A stretch of 64,000 nucleotides of DNA from Paraburkholderia kururiensis JCM 10599 = LMG 19447 (GCF_003986935.1 NZ_RJZE01000016.1:62001-126000); one strand, 5' to 3'. Positions 43,495 through 53,727 are shown, counted from the first letter of the stretch. Notes: generated by a model from the letters alone, not told the origin. Numbers and translations: made by a program.

Positions 43495-43913
43495 TGAGCC
43501 GCACGCAACGCAAGAGCGCGGCTGCGCTGCTCTACGACTCCCAGAACGACGCCGCTGCGCCGCGCGTGGTGGCGAAGGGCTACGGGCTCGTCGCCGAGAT
43601 GATCGTGCAGCGCGCGAAGGAAGCCGGGCTCTACGTGCACGAAGCGCCGGAGATGGTTTCGCTCCTGATGCAGGTGGACCTCGACGCGCGCATTCCGCCC
43701 AAGCTCTATCAGGCCGTGGCCGAACTGCTCGCATGGCTGCATCGGCTTGAAAGCGGGGTGGACGATCGTGCTGCGGCCGAGGCGGGAAGTGAGGCGAACG
43801 GGGCCGCAGCGGGCGGCGGGTCCGGTGGACCTGGCGGCCCCGGCGCCGGGCCGTCTACGCCCTTGCTCGGCGGTCCGCCGCCCGGCGGGTTCCCGCGTTT
43901 GCCGGGCAGCTAG
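43494..43913 (+). CDS. Free-standing FlhB C-terminal domain protein (FhlB/FlhX type)
   Basis: The 139-residue protein matches FlhB only downstream of the NPTH cleavage site: RVVAKGYGLVAEMIVQRAKE and RIPPKLYQAVAELLAWLHRL align with KVIAKGVNLVAARIREIATE and EIPGPLYGAVAEVLAWVYQL of FlhB. It lacks the membrane part and the NPTH motif, so it mimics the fragment FlhB makes by self-cleavage. A Gly/Pro-rich tail follows. Homologues in other bacteria can partly substitute for that fragment. It is coupled to the FliK-like gene and should be under the sigma-28 promoter of fliST. Confidence 0.85.
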   Translation: MSRTQRKSAAALLYDSQNDAAAPRVVAKGYGLVAEMIVQRAKEAGLYVHEAPEMVSLLMQVDLDARIPPKLYQAVAELLAWLHRLESGVDDRAAAEAGSEANGAAAGGGSGGPGGPGAGPSTPLLGGPPPGGFPRLPGS

Positions 43914-44020
43914 GGCGGCAAACCAGTTCTTCGCCTTGTCCCCTCCCGGCTTCCCCGCCGCGCCGTAGCGGTCTTTCGAGCGCTTTCCAGCCGTCGTCTG
44001 AGCCCGGCCTCTACGCTTTC

Positions 44021-45439
44021 CTAAAACCGCAGCATCGTCTTGATCAACTGGTCGAACACCTTGCCGTAAGGCGGTGCCACGAGGTTGCGCGTGTTGAGGC
44101 GCGCCTGCGTGAACACGGGCTTCATCTTCGAAAACGTCACGAAGCCGTCGTAGCCGTGGTACGCGCCCATGCCACTCGCGCCCACGCCGCCGAAGGGCAG
44201 GCTCTCGCAGGCAAGGTGCATCAGCGTCTCGTTGACGGCCATGCCGCCCGCGATGGTTTCGCGCGTCACGCGCTCCACCGTGGCCGCGTCGTCGTCGTAG
44301 AGGTAGAGCGCGAGCGGCCGCGGCCGCGCGTTGATGTAGCGGATGGCGTCGTCGATGGTGTCGTAGGGCACCACGGGCAGGAGCGGCCCGAAGATTTCCT
44401 CCTGCATCAGCGCGACGTGATCCGGCGCACCCGTGACGGCGGTGGGCGCGAAGCGCCGGCTTGCGGCGTCGGACGGCGTGTCGGCCAGCGCGTGCAGTTG
44501 TGCGCCCGCGGCCTGCGCTTCGTCGGCGAGGCGTTGCAGCCTGGCGTAATGCCGTTCCGAGATGATCGTCGTGTAATCGCTGTTGCGTGCGAAATCCGGA
44601 TACAGCTTCGCGATGCGGGCGCGGGCGCGCGCGACGAACGCGTCTTCGCGGCCGCGCGGCACGAGCACGTAGTCGGGCGCGACGCACGTTTGCCCTGCGT
44701 TCAGCGTCTTGCCGAGCAGCAGGCTGTCCACGGCGTAGTCGAAGCGCGCATGCGGCCCGATGACGGCGGGCGACTTGCCGCCCAGTTCCAGCGTGACCGG
44801 CGTGAGGTTCGCCGCGGCGGCGCGCATCACCTCGTGACCCACGCGCGTGGAGCCCGTGAAGAGCAGATGATCGAACGGCATGCCCGTGAAGGCGGCGCCA
44901 ATGTTCGCGTCGCCGTTCACGACGGCCACGTGGTCGCGCGAGAAGGTCTTCGTGATGAGCGTCTCGAACAGTGCCGAGGTGCGCGGCGTGAACTCGGACA
45001 TCTTGATCATGGCGCGATTGCCTGCGGCGAGCGCACAGATGAGCGGGCCTGCCGCGAGCAGCACGGGATAGTTCCACGGCACCACGATGCCCACCACGCC
45101 GAGCGGCTGCGGCATCACCTTCACGCGCGCGGGCCGCAGCCAGCGGTTGGGGCTGCGCCGCTGCGGCTTCATCCAGCGATTGCCGTGCTTCAGTGCTTCG
45201 TCGATTTCGCTCTTCGCCAGCAAAAATTCGGCGAGCAGTACTTCCTGTTTTGCGCGATTGCCGAAGTCGGCGCTCATGGCCTCTGCCAGCGCGTCGCGGT
45301 TGTCGAGCAGCATGGCGCGCAACGCCTTGAGATGGCGTGCACGCTGCTCCCACGACGGATACGGCGCGCGCAGATACGCTTCGCGCTGCTCGCGCAGCAG
45401 GGCGTCGAGTGCGGCTAGGTCCGGCAAGTCGTTCTTCAT
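44021..45439 (-). CDS. Coniferyl aldehyde dehydrogenase-type enzyme
   Basis: An NAD(P)-dependent aldehyde dehydrogenase of 472 residues. The catalytic Cys lies in LNAGQTCVAPDYV, the general-base Glu in TLELGGKSPAV, and the cofactor segment is PWNYPVLLAAGPLICALAAG. The overall sequence, including the N-terminal QREAYLRAPYPSWEQRARHL and C-terminal GVGASGMGAYHGYDGFVTFS, is that of coniferyl aldehyde dehydrogenases (CalB), which oxidise aromatic or medium-chain aldehydes; the real substrate cannot be read from sequence. It follows the AidB-like gene on the same strand after about 160 bp. Confidence 0.88.
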   Translation of the reverse strand: MKNDLPDLAALDALLREQREAYLRAPYPSWEQRARHLKALRAMLLDNRDALAEAMSADFGNRAKQEVLLAEFLLAKSEIDEALKHGNRWMKPQRRSPNRWLRPARVKVMPQPLGVVGIVVPWNYPVLLAAGPLICALAAGNRAMIKMSEFTPRTSALFETLITKTFSRDHVAVVNGDANIGAAFTGMPFDHLLFTGSTRVGHEVMRAAAANLTPVTLELGGKSPAVIGPHARFDYAVDSLLLGKTLNAGQTCVAPDYVLVPRGREDAFVARARARIAKLYPDFARNSDYTTIISERHYARLQRLADEAQAAGAQLHALADTPSDAASRRFAPTAVTGAPDHVALMQEEIFGPLLPVVPYDTIDDAIRYINARPRPLALYLYDDDAATVERVTRETIAGGMAVNETLMHLACESLPFGGVGASGMGAYHGYDGFVTFSKMKPVFTQARLNTRNLVAPPYGKVFDQLIKTMLRF

Positions 45440-45600
45440 GCTGTGCTCTCCCTGGTGGTGCTGGTGATGCCGCTCCTTTTGGCAGCGGCGATGCGCGGTC
45501 TGTGGTTTTGAGTCGCCGCGTTGTGTTCGGGTGTTGCGGTAGTTGGTTGGCGTTGGTTGGCCTGTTTGGCTCTTTCAAAGCGTGGACGAGGCTTCACGCC

Positions 45601-47292
45601 TCACGCTGGAAACGCGCGAGCGACGAGCGCCGCGTGATCGAACGTGGCCGGCAGCGTGCCGTAGACACGGCCGCTTGTTGTCCCGCCCGATGCGCCGTTG
45701 CCTTCGCCGGCAAGGCGCGTCGCGATGAACGCATCGGCCACGTGCGCCGGCGCATGGCGCACGAGCAGTACGGCCTGCGCGATGAGCACGAGCTGCTGGG
45801 CGATGCGGCGCGCGCTGGCTTCGCGCGTGGCGGGGTCGCCCTGCAGCGTGGCAAGCAGGTTGACGAGCGCCGCGCCCAGCGCCGGGTGTCCCTGCGCGTC
45901 GTCGCGCCATGCGGCGAAGAGCGCCTGGGCTGCGTCGGCTTCGCGCTCCATGGCGCGCAGCACGTCGAGGCACATCACGTTGCCCGAGCCTTCCCAGATC
46001 GAGTTCACCGGCGCCTCGCGGTAGAAGCGCGCCATCGGACCTTCTTCCACGTAGCCGTTGCCGCCCCACACTTCCATCGCCTCGCCCGTGAATTCGAGCG
46101 CGCGCTTGCAGACCCAGAACTTCGCGGCGGGCGTCACGATGCGGCGCCACGCGCGCGCTTCGGGCGTGCTCGCGGCATCTTCGAAGGCACGCGCGAGGCG
46201 CATGAACAACACGGTGGCCGCTTCGGATTCGAGCGCGAGGTCGGCCAGCACGTTCTGCATCAGCGGCTGGTCCGCCAGGTGGCGGACGAATGCGGTGCGG
46301 TGCCGCGCGTGGTGAACGGCCTGCACGAGCGCCGCGCGCATGAGCGCCGCGCTGCCTATCACGCAATCGAGCCGCGTGTAGTTCGCCATCTCGATGATGG
46401 TGGGTACGCCGCGCCCTTCGTCGCCCACCATCGCGCCCCACGCGTTCAGGAATTCGACTTCGCTGCTCGCATTCGACCGGTTGCCGAGCTTGTTCTTGAG
46501 CCGCTGCACCTGAACGGCGTTCTTCGAGCCATCCGGCGCGAAGCGCGGCACGAAGAAGCACGAGAGCCCTTCGTGCTCACCCGTGCGCGCGAGCACCAGA
46601 TGCGCGTCGCACTGCGGCGCGGAAAAGAACCACTTGTGGCCGACGAGCCGGTACTCGCCGCCGCGTCCGCCGCTGTCGAGTGCATGCGCTTCGGTGCGGT
46701 TCGTGCGCACGTCCGAGCCGCCCTGTTTTTCGGTCATGCCCATGCCGATCATCATCGAACGCTTCTGCGTGTAGGGCAGGTCGCGGGCGTCGTGATCGCG
46801 CGAATAGAGCGGCGCGCGCAGGGTTTCGAAAAGCGCGGGCTCGCGTTGCAGGACGGGGATGCTCGCGAAGGTCATGGTGAGCGGGCACAACGAGCCGGAT
46901 TCGAGCTGCGCGTGCAGAAAGTAGCCCGCGCAGCGCGCGGCCATGGCGCCGCGTTGAGGGTCCGAGAACGGCAGTGCGTGCAGACCCTCGCGACGCAGCA
47001 GCGCGAGCAGCGTGTGCCAGGACGGATGGAATTCGAGCGCGTCGATGCGTTCGCCGCGCGGGTTGTGCGTGGCGAGTTCGGGCGTGTGACGGTTCGCGAG
47101 GTCGGCGAGGGCGAGCACGTCGGACGTGCTCAGCGCGGCGCCATCGCGCGAGAGCGCCTCGGTGTGCCAGCCGGCGCCTTCGCGCTCCACGGCGGCTGCC
47201 AGCGCCGCGTCGCTCGTGAACAGGTTGTAGTCCGCTAGCGGCGGCACCTGGTTGGTCACGTCGTGCGTCTTGCCGAAGGCATGCGCGTCCAT
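45601..47292 (-). CDS. aidB: AidB-like acyl-CoA dehydrogenase family protein
   Basis: A 563-residue flavoprotein of the acyl-CoA dehydrogenase superfamily. The opening (TNQVPPLADYNLFTSDAALA), the block GMGMTEKQGGSDVRTNRTEA, and WGGNGYVEEGPMARFYREAP match AidB, the alkylation-response protein of Escherichia coli that binds FAD and DNA; its dehydrogenase activity is weak and its protective role is debated. Length agrees with AidB (about 540). No Ada-type regulator is nearby. It probably heads a two-gene unit with the aldehyde dehydrogenase. Confidence 0.87.
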   Translation of the reverse strand: MDAHAFGKTHDVTNQVPPLADYNLFTSDAALAAAVEREGAGWHTEALSRDGAALSTSDVLALADLANRHTPELATHNPRGERIDALEFHPSWHTLLALLRREGLHALPFSDPQRGAMAARCAGYFLHAQLESGSLCPLTMTFASIPVLQREPALFETLRAPLYSRDHDARDLPYTQKRSMMIGMGMTEKQGGSDVRTNRTEAHALDSGGRGGEYRLVGHKWFFSAPQCDAHLVLARTGEHEGLSCFFVPRFAPDGSKNAVQVQRLKNKLGNRSNASSEVEFLNAWGAMVGDEGRGVPTIIEMANYTRLDCVIGSAALMRAALVQAVHHARHRTAFVRHLADQPLMQNVLADLALESEAATVLFMRLARAFEDAASTPEARAWRRIVTPAAKFWVCKRALEFTGEAMEVWGGNGYVEEGPMARFYREAPVNSIWEGSGNVMCLDVLRAMEREADAAQALFAAWRDDAQGHPALGAALVNLLATLQGDPATREASARRIAQQLVLIAQAVLLVRHAPAHVADAFIATRLAGEGNGASGGTTSGRVYGTLPATFDHAALVARAFPA

Positions 47293-47719
47293 GTTGCTGT
47301 CTCCATGTGTCCGTCGGCTGGTGAGCTCGAATTCGTCAGCCGGCGTGAGCCGTGATCTAGACGGCGGTTGTCTGGTGTTTTCGTTGCTTGCTTGGGGCGC
47401 CGGTGAGGCGTTCCGTGCACCGCCGGCTCGCCTCTGTTTGATTGTCTCGCGCGGTGGCGCGCGGCGCGTTGTTCATGCGATTTGCGTGCGTTTGAACACG
47501 TCGTTCAGCAGCCGCTGAAGTCTGCGCCGAGGCGCCGGGGCGCCCGCGCGCGGTGCTTCATCATAGGTGCGCCGACCGTCCCACGTTTAGAGGGATCGCT
47601 CTGGCACGAACGCGCCGTGCCACGGTAACGGTCCCTACAATGCGCAAAAAACACACGTAGACAAGTGTGCACGAGACACCGCCAGGCGACAAAACGCGGG
47701 CGAAAATCAGGAGGAGCAC
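47293..47719. other. Divergent region between the AidB-like gene and the GMC oxidoreductase
   Basis: This 427-bp region holds a 21-bp palindrome (47602-47622) and a TACAAT box at 47636-47641 facing the GMC gene. Nothing else is recognised; open frames here are not supported. Confidence 0.6.
47602..47622. promoter_or_regulatory. Palindromic operator candidate upstream of the GMC oxidoreductase
   Basis: TGGCACG and CGTGCCA flank a 7-base spacer. The site lies just before the TACAAT box at 47636-47641, overlapping the expected -35 region, so a dimeric regulator bound here would affect transcription. The regulator is not identified. Confidence 0.4.
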
Positions 47720-49348
47720 ATGGAGTTCGACTACATCATCGCCGGGGCGGGTTCCGGCGGCTGCGCACTGGCGAGCCGCCTCGCGGATCTCTGTCCCGAC
47801 GCCACCATCGCCCTCGTCGAGGCCGGCCCGCACACGGAGCACAACCTCTTCGTCAACATGCCGGTGGGCGTGGCGGCCGCGGTGCCGTTCCGCATGAAGA
47901 CCAACTACGGCTATGAGACGACGCCGCAGCCCGGACTCGCCGGGCGCCGCGGCTACCAGCCGCGTGGCCGGGGCTTCGGCGGATCGAGCGCGATCAACGC
48001 GATGATCTACACGCGCGGGCATCCTCTGGACTATGACGAATGGGCCCAACTGGGTTGCGAGGGCTGGTCGTGGGACGACGTGCTGCCGTACTTTCGCCGC
48101 GCCGAGGGCAACGAGCGCGGCGCGAACGCGTGGCATGGCGCCGATGGGCCGCTCACCGTGTCCGACCTGCGCTTTCGCAATCCGTTTTCGGAGCGCTTTT
48201 TGCAGGCTGCCGTCGAGGCGGGCTTCACGCCGAACGACGACTTCAACGGCCCCCTGCAGGAAGGCGTCGGCTTCTATCAGGTGACGCAGCGCGACGGCCG
48301 GCGTTGCAGCGTGGCGCGTGCCTACCTCTACGATCGTGCGCAGCCGAACCTCACCACCATCGCAGATGCCGCGGTGCTGCGCGTCACCTTCGACGGGCGC
48401 CGCGCAACCGGCATCGAAGTGGCGCGCGCCGGCCGCATCGAGCAGCTCACGGCGCGCGCCGAGGTCGTGCTCGCGGCGGGCGCGTTCAATTCGCCGCAAC
48501 TGCTGATGTGCTCGGGTATCGGGCCGGGCGCCCAGCTTCAGGCGCTCGGGCTGCCCGTGCTCTACGACGCGCCGGAGGTGGGCCGCAATCTGATCGACCA
48601 CATCGACTTCACGCTCAACAAGCGCGTGTGGTCCAGCGAGACGACGGGCTTCTCGCTGCGCGGTTTCGCGAAGATGGTGCCCGCGTTCTTCACCTTCATG
48701 CGCGACGGGCGCGGCATGCTGACGAGCAACGTGGCCGAGGCGGGCGGCTTCATCAAGAGCCGGCCGGGGCTGGATCGCCCGGATCTGCAACTGCATTTCT
48801 GTACCGCCATCGTGGACGATCACAACCGGCACATGCACTGGGGGCACGGCTATTCGCTGCACGTCTGTGTGCTGCGTCCCGCGAGCCGCGGCACCGTGAC
48901 GCTGGCGAGCCCGGATGCGCGCGTGGCGCCGGTGATCGATCCGCAGTTTCTCTCGGACCCGCGCGATCTCGATCTGCTCGTGGAAGGGGCGAAGCTGGCG
49001 CGGCGCATCGTGGAGGCGCCGTCGCTCGCGAGTGCAGGCGGCAAGGAGCTTTACACGAAGCCGGGCCAGACCGACGCCGAGTTGCGCGAGACCATCGCGC
49101 GCCGGGCGGACACCATCTATCACCCGGTGGCCACGTGCCGGATGGGCGGCGACGCCCGCTCGGTCGTGGACCCGCAACTGCGTGTGCGCGGCGTGCAAGG
49201 GCTGCGCGTGGTGGACGCCTCCGTGATGCCGACGCTGATTGGCGGCAATACGAATGCGCCGACGGTCATGGTGGGCGAGCGCGCTGCCGAATTCATCGCG
49301 GCGGCGCGCCGCGCGCAGCCCGCGACGGTGCTGGGCGTGGCGGCTTGA
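47720..49348 (+). CDS. GMC-family FAD oxidoreductase (choline dehydrogenase-like)
   Basis: A 542-residue flavin-dependent alcohol oxidase or dehydrogenase. The N-terminal dinucleotide fold is FDYIIAGAGSGGCALASRL, the GMC signature 1 is GRGFGGSSAINAMIYTRG, and the C-terminal active-site region is YHPVATCRMGGDARSVVDP with VDASVMPTLIGGNTNAPTVM. Start ATG follows AGGAGGAGCAC. The family acts on choline, sugars or other alcohols; the substrate is unknown. It is a single-gene unit with a palindromic site in its promoter region and no betaine genes nearby. Confidence 0.9.
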   Translation: MEFDYIIAGAGSGGCALASRLADLCPDATIALVEAGPHTEHNLFVNMPVGVAAAVPFRMKTNYGYETTPQPGLAGRRGYQPRGRGFGGSSAINAMIYTRGHPLDYDEWAQLGCEGWSWDDVLPYFRRAEGNERGANAWHGADGPLTVSDLRFRNPFSERFLQAAVEAGFTPNDDFNGPLQEGVGFYQVTQRDGRRCSVARAYLYDRAQPNLTTIADAAVLRVTFDGRRATGIEVARAGRIEQLTARAEVVLAAGAFNSPQLLMCSGIGPGAQLQALGLPVLYDAPEVGRNLIDHIDFTLNKRVWSSETTGFSLRGFAKMVPAFFTFMRDGRGMLTSNVAEAGGFIKSRPGLDRPDLQLHFCTAIVDDHNRHMHWGHGYSLHVCVLRPASRGTVTLASPDARVAPVIDPQFLSDPRDLDLLVEGAKLARRIVEAPSLASAGGKELYTKPGQTDAELRETIARRADTIYHPVATCRMGGDARSVVDPQLRVRGVQGLRVVDASVMPTLIGGNTNAPTVMVGERAAEFIAAARRAQPATVLGVAA

Positions 49349-49398
49349 TCGGCGCACCAGGCTCGGGGGTCTGAGTCAGGCATCCGGGTTAGGCGTTG

Positions 49399-49554
49399 GA
49401 GTCAGACGCCCGAGCCAGGCGCCCAAGCCAGACACCCGGGCCAGACGCCAGAGCCAGACACCGGAGCCAGACACCGGAGCCAGACACCGGAGCCAGACAC
49501 CGGAGCCAGACACCGGAGCCAGACACCGGAGCCAGACACCGGAGCCAGACACCG
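49399..49554. repeat. 13-bp minisatellite, twelve units
   Basis: Eight perfect copies of GAGCCAGACACCG (49451-49554) are preceded by four diverged 13-bp units from 49399. The next partial unit (GAGTCA) contains the stop codon of the LysR gene on the minus strand. There are no spacers, so this is not a CRISPR array. Copy number is likely to vary between strains. Confidence 0.93.
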
Positions 49555-49557
49555 GAG

Positions 49558-50502
49558 TCAGCCTCCCGCGATGCTGCCCGTCGGGTCCAGTCCGTGAATC
49601 TGCATGAAGTCGCTGCCCGCCACGCCGGGTAGCGTTTCGCGCGCCACGTCGAGCCAGGCGCGCGCCGCATTCGATAGGTAGCCGTTGCGCCGCCAGCCCA
49701 CGGCCATGTCCCAGGGAATCTGCGGGTCGGTGACAGGCAGGCACGTGAAGCGCGTGGCGTCCAGCCGCCGGCAGTAAGGCGCCGGCAGCAGCGCCACGCC
49801 CACGCCCGCCAGCACGAGCGCGGCCATGAAGTCCCAATGCCCGCTGCGTCCGACGATGGCCGGCGTGAAGCCCGCCTTGGCGCACGCGTTCAGCACGACG
49901 TCGTTGAGCGCGAGGCTCTCGCCGTAGAACACGAACGACTCGCCCGCCAGATCGGCCAGCGGCACCGCCTGCGCGTCGTCCCAGCGCGAGCCGCGGCGCG
50001 CCACGAGCCAGAGCAGTTCGCGGGTGAGCGGCAGCACGTCGAAGACTTCGGGGTTCACGGGTTGCAGCACGCCGCCCAGTTCCAGCTCACCGGCCATCAG
50101 CGCGGCCTCGATGGCGCGCGAGCCCTGTTCGAACAGTTTCAGTTCCACCTTCGGGTAACGCTGCCGGAATGCCGCGATGGCGGGCGTGAAGAGCGAGCCG
50201 CCCATTGGCGGAATGCCGATGGTGAGCTGGCCGCGCCCCAGCGTGCCCAGGTCCTTGAGTTCGGCCTGAAGCTGCGCGTGCGCGGCGAGCACGTCCTGGC
50301 CGCGCTGGTAGACGATGCGGCCGGCGTCGGTGAGCACCATCTGGCGGCCGTCGCGCAGGAGCAGCGGCGAGCCGATCTCGTCCTCCAGCGACTTCACCAT
50401 TTTGCTGATGGTGGGCTGCGTTACGAACATGAGTTCCGCGGCGGCCGTGAAGCTTTGCTGGCGGACAACCTCGACGAAGTAGCGAAGGGCGCGCAGTTCC
50501 AC
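49558..50502 (-). CDS. LysR-family regulator, probable regulator of cidAB
   Basis: A 314-residue LysR-type transcription factor starting at GTG. The N-terminal winged helix-turn-helix is LRYFVEVVRQQSFTAAAELM and VTQPTISKMVKSLEDEIGSP; the effector domain follows (GRGQLTIGIPPMGGSLFTPA). It is divergent from cidA-cidB, the arrangement seen for CidR-type regulators, and a TGA-N7-TCA palindrome lies between them. Its last codons run into a 13-bp minisatellite that supplies its stop codon. Confidence 0.9.
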   Translation of the reverse strand: MELRALRYFVEVVRQQSFTAAAELMFVTQPTISKMVKSLEDEIGSPLLLRDGRQMVLTDAGRIVYQRGQDVLAAHAQLQAELKDLGTLGRGQLTIGIPPMGGSLFTPAIAAFRQRYPKVELKLFEQGSRAIEAALMAGELELGGVLQPVNPEVFDVLPLTRELLWLVARRGSRWDDAQAVPLADLAGESFVFYGESLALNDVVLNACAKAGFTPAIVGRSGHWDFMAALVLAGVGVALLPAPYCRRLDATRFTCLPVTDPQIPWDMAVGWRRNGYLSNAARAWLDVARETLPGVAGSDFMQIHGLDPTGSIAGG

Positions 50503-50540
50503 GATGAGAGGCTCCGGAATTCCAGTTTGGAATGATTTGG

Positions 50541-50555
50541 ATGATTCTAAGTCAT
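50541..50555. promoter_or_regulatory. LysR-type operator candidate between lysR and cidA
   Basis: ATGATTCTAAGTCAT is a palindrome with ATGA/TCAT arms and fits the T-N11-A rule of LysR boxes. A second short repeat, TTCCA-GTT-TGGAA, lies at 50520-50532. Both sit between the divergent regulator and cidA, upstream of a TATACT box near 50578. Confidence 0.5.
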
Positions 50556-50615
50556 TATATTTATGCTGCGTCGCAACCTATACTCGTTCGCATACGAAGT
50601 CACTAAGGGTTTGCC

Positions 50616-51074
50616 ATGACTGCTCACCGTTTCTCCGCTGTTGTCTCCCCGGCGCGTTCGGCTGGCTTGATGCGCGTCGCGCGCATCGCCGTGCAGTCGG
50701 CCGCGCTGGCGGGCATGTGGTTCGCGGCTGATTTCACGGTGCGCGCGCTTGACCTGCCGGTGCCTGGCGGGGTGGTGGGCCTCGTCGTGCTGCTCGCGCT
50801 GCTGTTCTCCGGCGGTATCGCGCCGCGCTGGGTGAAGGCGGGCGCGGACTGGCTGCTCGGCGACATGCTGCTGTTCTTCATTCCAGCCGCGGTGGCTGCT
50901 GTCCAGTACGGCGGGCTCTTTCGCGAGGACGGCTGGCGCCTCGCGCTCGTGGTGATGGCGGGCACGCTGATGGTGATGGTGGCAGTGGCCGTCGCAGTGG
51001 ATCTGGCCGCGCGCTTCGAACGGCGCCTCGCGCTGCGGCGCGTGCTCACGGCGCGCGCCGTGGCCCGCGTCTGA
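50616..51074 (+). CDS. cidA: CidA/LrgA-family holin-like membrane protein
   Basis: CidA/LrgA proteins are small holin-like membrane proteins that influence autolysis and, in some bacteria, pyruvate uptake. The 152-residue product has several hydrophobic helices and the family blocks LPVPGGVVGLVVLLALLFSG and WLLGDMLLFFIPAAVAAVQY. It is somewhat longer than the usual 120-140, with a 20-residue polar N-terminus and a basic C-terminus. cidB follows 46 bp later, and a LysR gene is divergent. Confidence 0.88.
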   Translation: MTAHRFSAVVSPARSAGLMRVARIAVQSAALAGMWFAADFTVRALDLPVPGGVVGLVVLLALLFSGGIAPRWVKAGADWLLGDMLLFFIPAAVAAVQYGGLFREDGWRLALVVMAGTLMVMVAVAVAVDLAARFERRLALRRVLTARAVARV

Positions 51075-51120
51075 GCGGGCGGGTCCGAATCGATATGGCG
51101 CTGTAAGCAAGGACCGACTC

Positions 51121-51855
51121 ATGAGCACCCTTTCGGGCACGTTCTACGCCTCCCTTTTCGCGGACGACGCCTCGCGGCTCATCGCGGCGGGCTGCTTCGT
51201 GCTGACGGTGGTGCTCTATTTCGCCTCGAAGTGGCTCTACGCGCGCTTTCCGAAGCCGTGGCTCACGCCGCTCCTCACGGTGCCGGCCGTGCTTGCCGCC
51301 ATCGTGCTGGCGCTGCACATTCCTTACCCCGTGTACTTTCAGGACACGCGCTGGCTGATGTGGCTGCTGGGCCCCGCCACGGTGGCGTTCGCCGTGCCGA
51401 TCTACGAGTACCGCGAACTGTTGAAGCGCCACTGGATTTCACTCGCGGTGGGCGTGACGGTGGGAATCGTCGTGGCGGTGGGCGGGTCGCTTACGCTCGC
51501 GAAGCTGCTGCATCTGTCGCCGGAACTGCAGCGCAGTCTGATGACGCGATCGGTCTCTACGCCGTTTGCGCTCGCTGTGTCCGACAAGATTCACGCGCCG
51601 AAGGATCTCACTGCGCTCTTCGTGATCGCCACGGGCGTCTGCGGGATGCTGTTTGGCGAACTCGTGCTGGCGCTCGTGCCGCTCAGAACGCGCCTTGCGC
51701 GCGGCGCGCTGTTCGGCGCGGCCGCCCATGGTGTGGGCACGGCGAAGGCGCGCGAACTGGGCAGCGAAGAAGGCGTGGTGGCGAGCCTCACGATGATGAT
51801 CGCGGGCGTGACGATGGTGCTGCTCGTGCCGCTGCTCGAACTGCTGCCCATCTGA
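51121..51855 (+). CDS. cidB: CidB/LrgB-family membrane protein
   Basis: The partner of CidA, a polytopic membrane protein of 244 residues. Family blocks are LMWLLGPATVAFAVPIYEYR, RSVSTPFALAVSDKIHAP and the C-terminal AAAHGVGTAKARELGSEEGV, followed by a final hydrophobic helix. It forms a two-gene operon with cidA. The pair is proposed to control murein hydrolase activity or metabolite transport; this sequence does not decide between them. Confidence 0.9.
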   Translation: MSTLSGTFYASLFADDASRLIAAGCFVLTVVLYFASKWLYARFPKPWLTPLLTVPAVLAAIVLALHIPYPVYFQDTRWLMWLLGPATVAFAVPIYEYRELLKRHWISLAVGVTVGIVVAVGGSLTLAKLLHLSPELQRSLMTRSVSTPFALAVSDKIHAPKDLTALFVIATGVCGMLFGELVLALVPLRTRLARGALFGAAAHGVGTAKARELGSEEGVVASLTMMIAGVTMVLLVPLLELLPI

Positions 51856-51957
51856 CCCTTCACATCCGCGTCTGGTACCGCTCCCGGCGCGCTTACGCCC
51901 ACCGCTTACGTCCACCGCTTACCCCCACCGTTTCTCGCTTTCGCGCCGTCAAACATT

Positions 51958-51966
51958 TGCTACAAT
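51958..51966 (+). promoter_or_regulatory. Extended -10 promoter of ahcY
   Basis: TGCTACAAT is an extended -10 box lying about 11 bp before the riboswitch, so transcription should start at its 5' edge. The -35 region is poor. Confidence 0.45.
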
Positions 51967-51976
51967 CGCGCCTTGT

Positions 51977-52041
51977 CTCCGAGGAGCGCTGCGACGGGCC
52001 TGCCATCTGCTGATGGTATCCACGGCCCGCCAGGCTCGGAG
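51977..52041 (+). ncRNA. S-adenosylhomocysteine (SAH) riboswitch
   Basis: CTCCGAG (51977-51983) pairs with CTCGGAG (52035-52041). Inside lie the family's conserved elements GAGGAGCGCTGCGACGGG and CCCGCCAGGCTCGG, and a variable hairpin (CCATCTGCTGATGG). This class senses SAH and turns on expression of SAH-recycling genes; its place before ahcY is the classic one. The sequence from 52042 to the ahcY ribosome site would carry the expression platform. Confidence 0.92.
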
Positions 52042-52154
52042 GCTTTCAATCCGGTCTTCCTTTCCATATGCAGCGCGTTTCGCGCGCGGGCAGGAAGCCG
52101 CATCGAACGGCGCTCACGTCATTAATTTCTAGTCTTTTTAGAAAGGAGGGCGTG

Positions 52155-53576
<1,422 letters not shown>

Positions 53577-53727
53577 GTCCCGTGCGGCGTGTTCCGTGCG
53601 GCCCGCCTGCGCGCGGCCCGCACGGACGCGCGGCGAGCCTCCAACCGAGCCCTGATCGCGCGCCCAACGCCTCTCGAGCGCGATCACGATAACGACGCAA
53701 CAAGGCAACAAGCGTAAGGAGCCTTCC

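Noticed and set aside
47602..47622. TGGCACG as a sigma-54 promoter
   Set aside because: The -12 element (TTGC after four bases) is missing, while a perfect inverted partner CGTGCCA is present.
49399..49632. Repeat array as CRISPR, or as a gene for a repeat protein
   Set aside because: Units are contiguous with no spacers; frames through it in both directions are only translations of the 13-bp unit and have no start region or partner genes.
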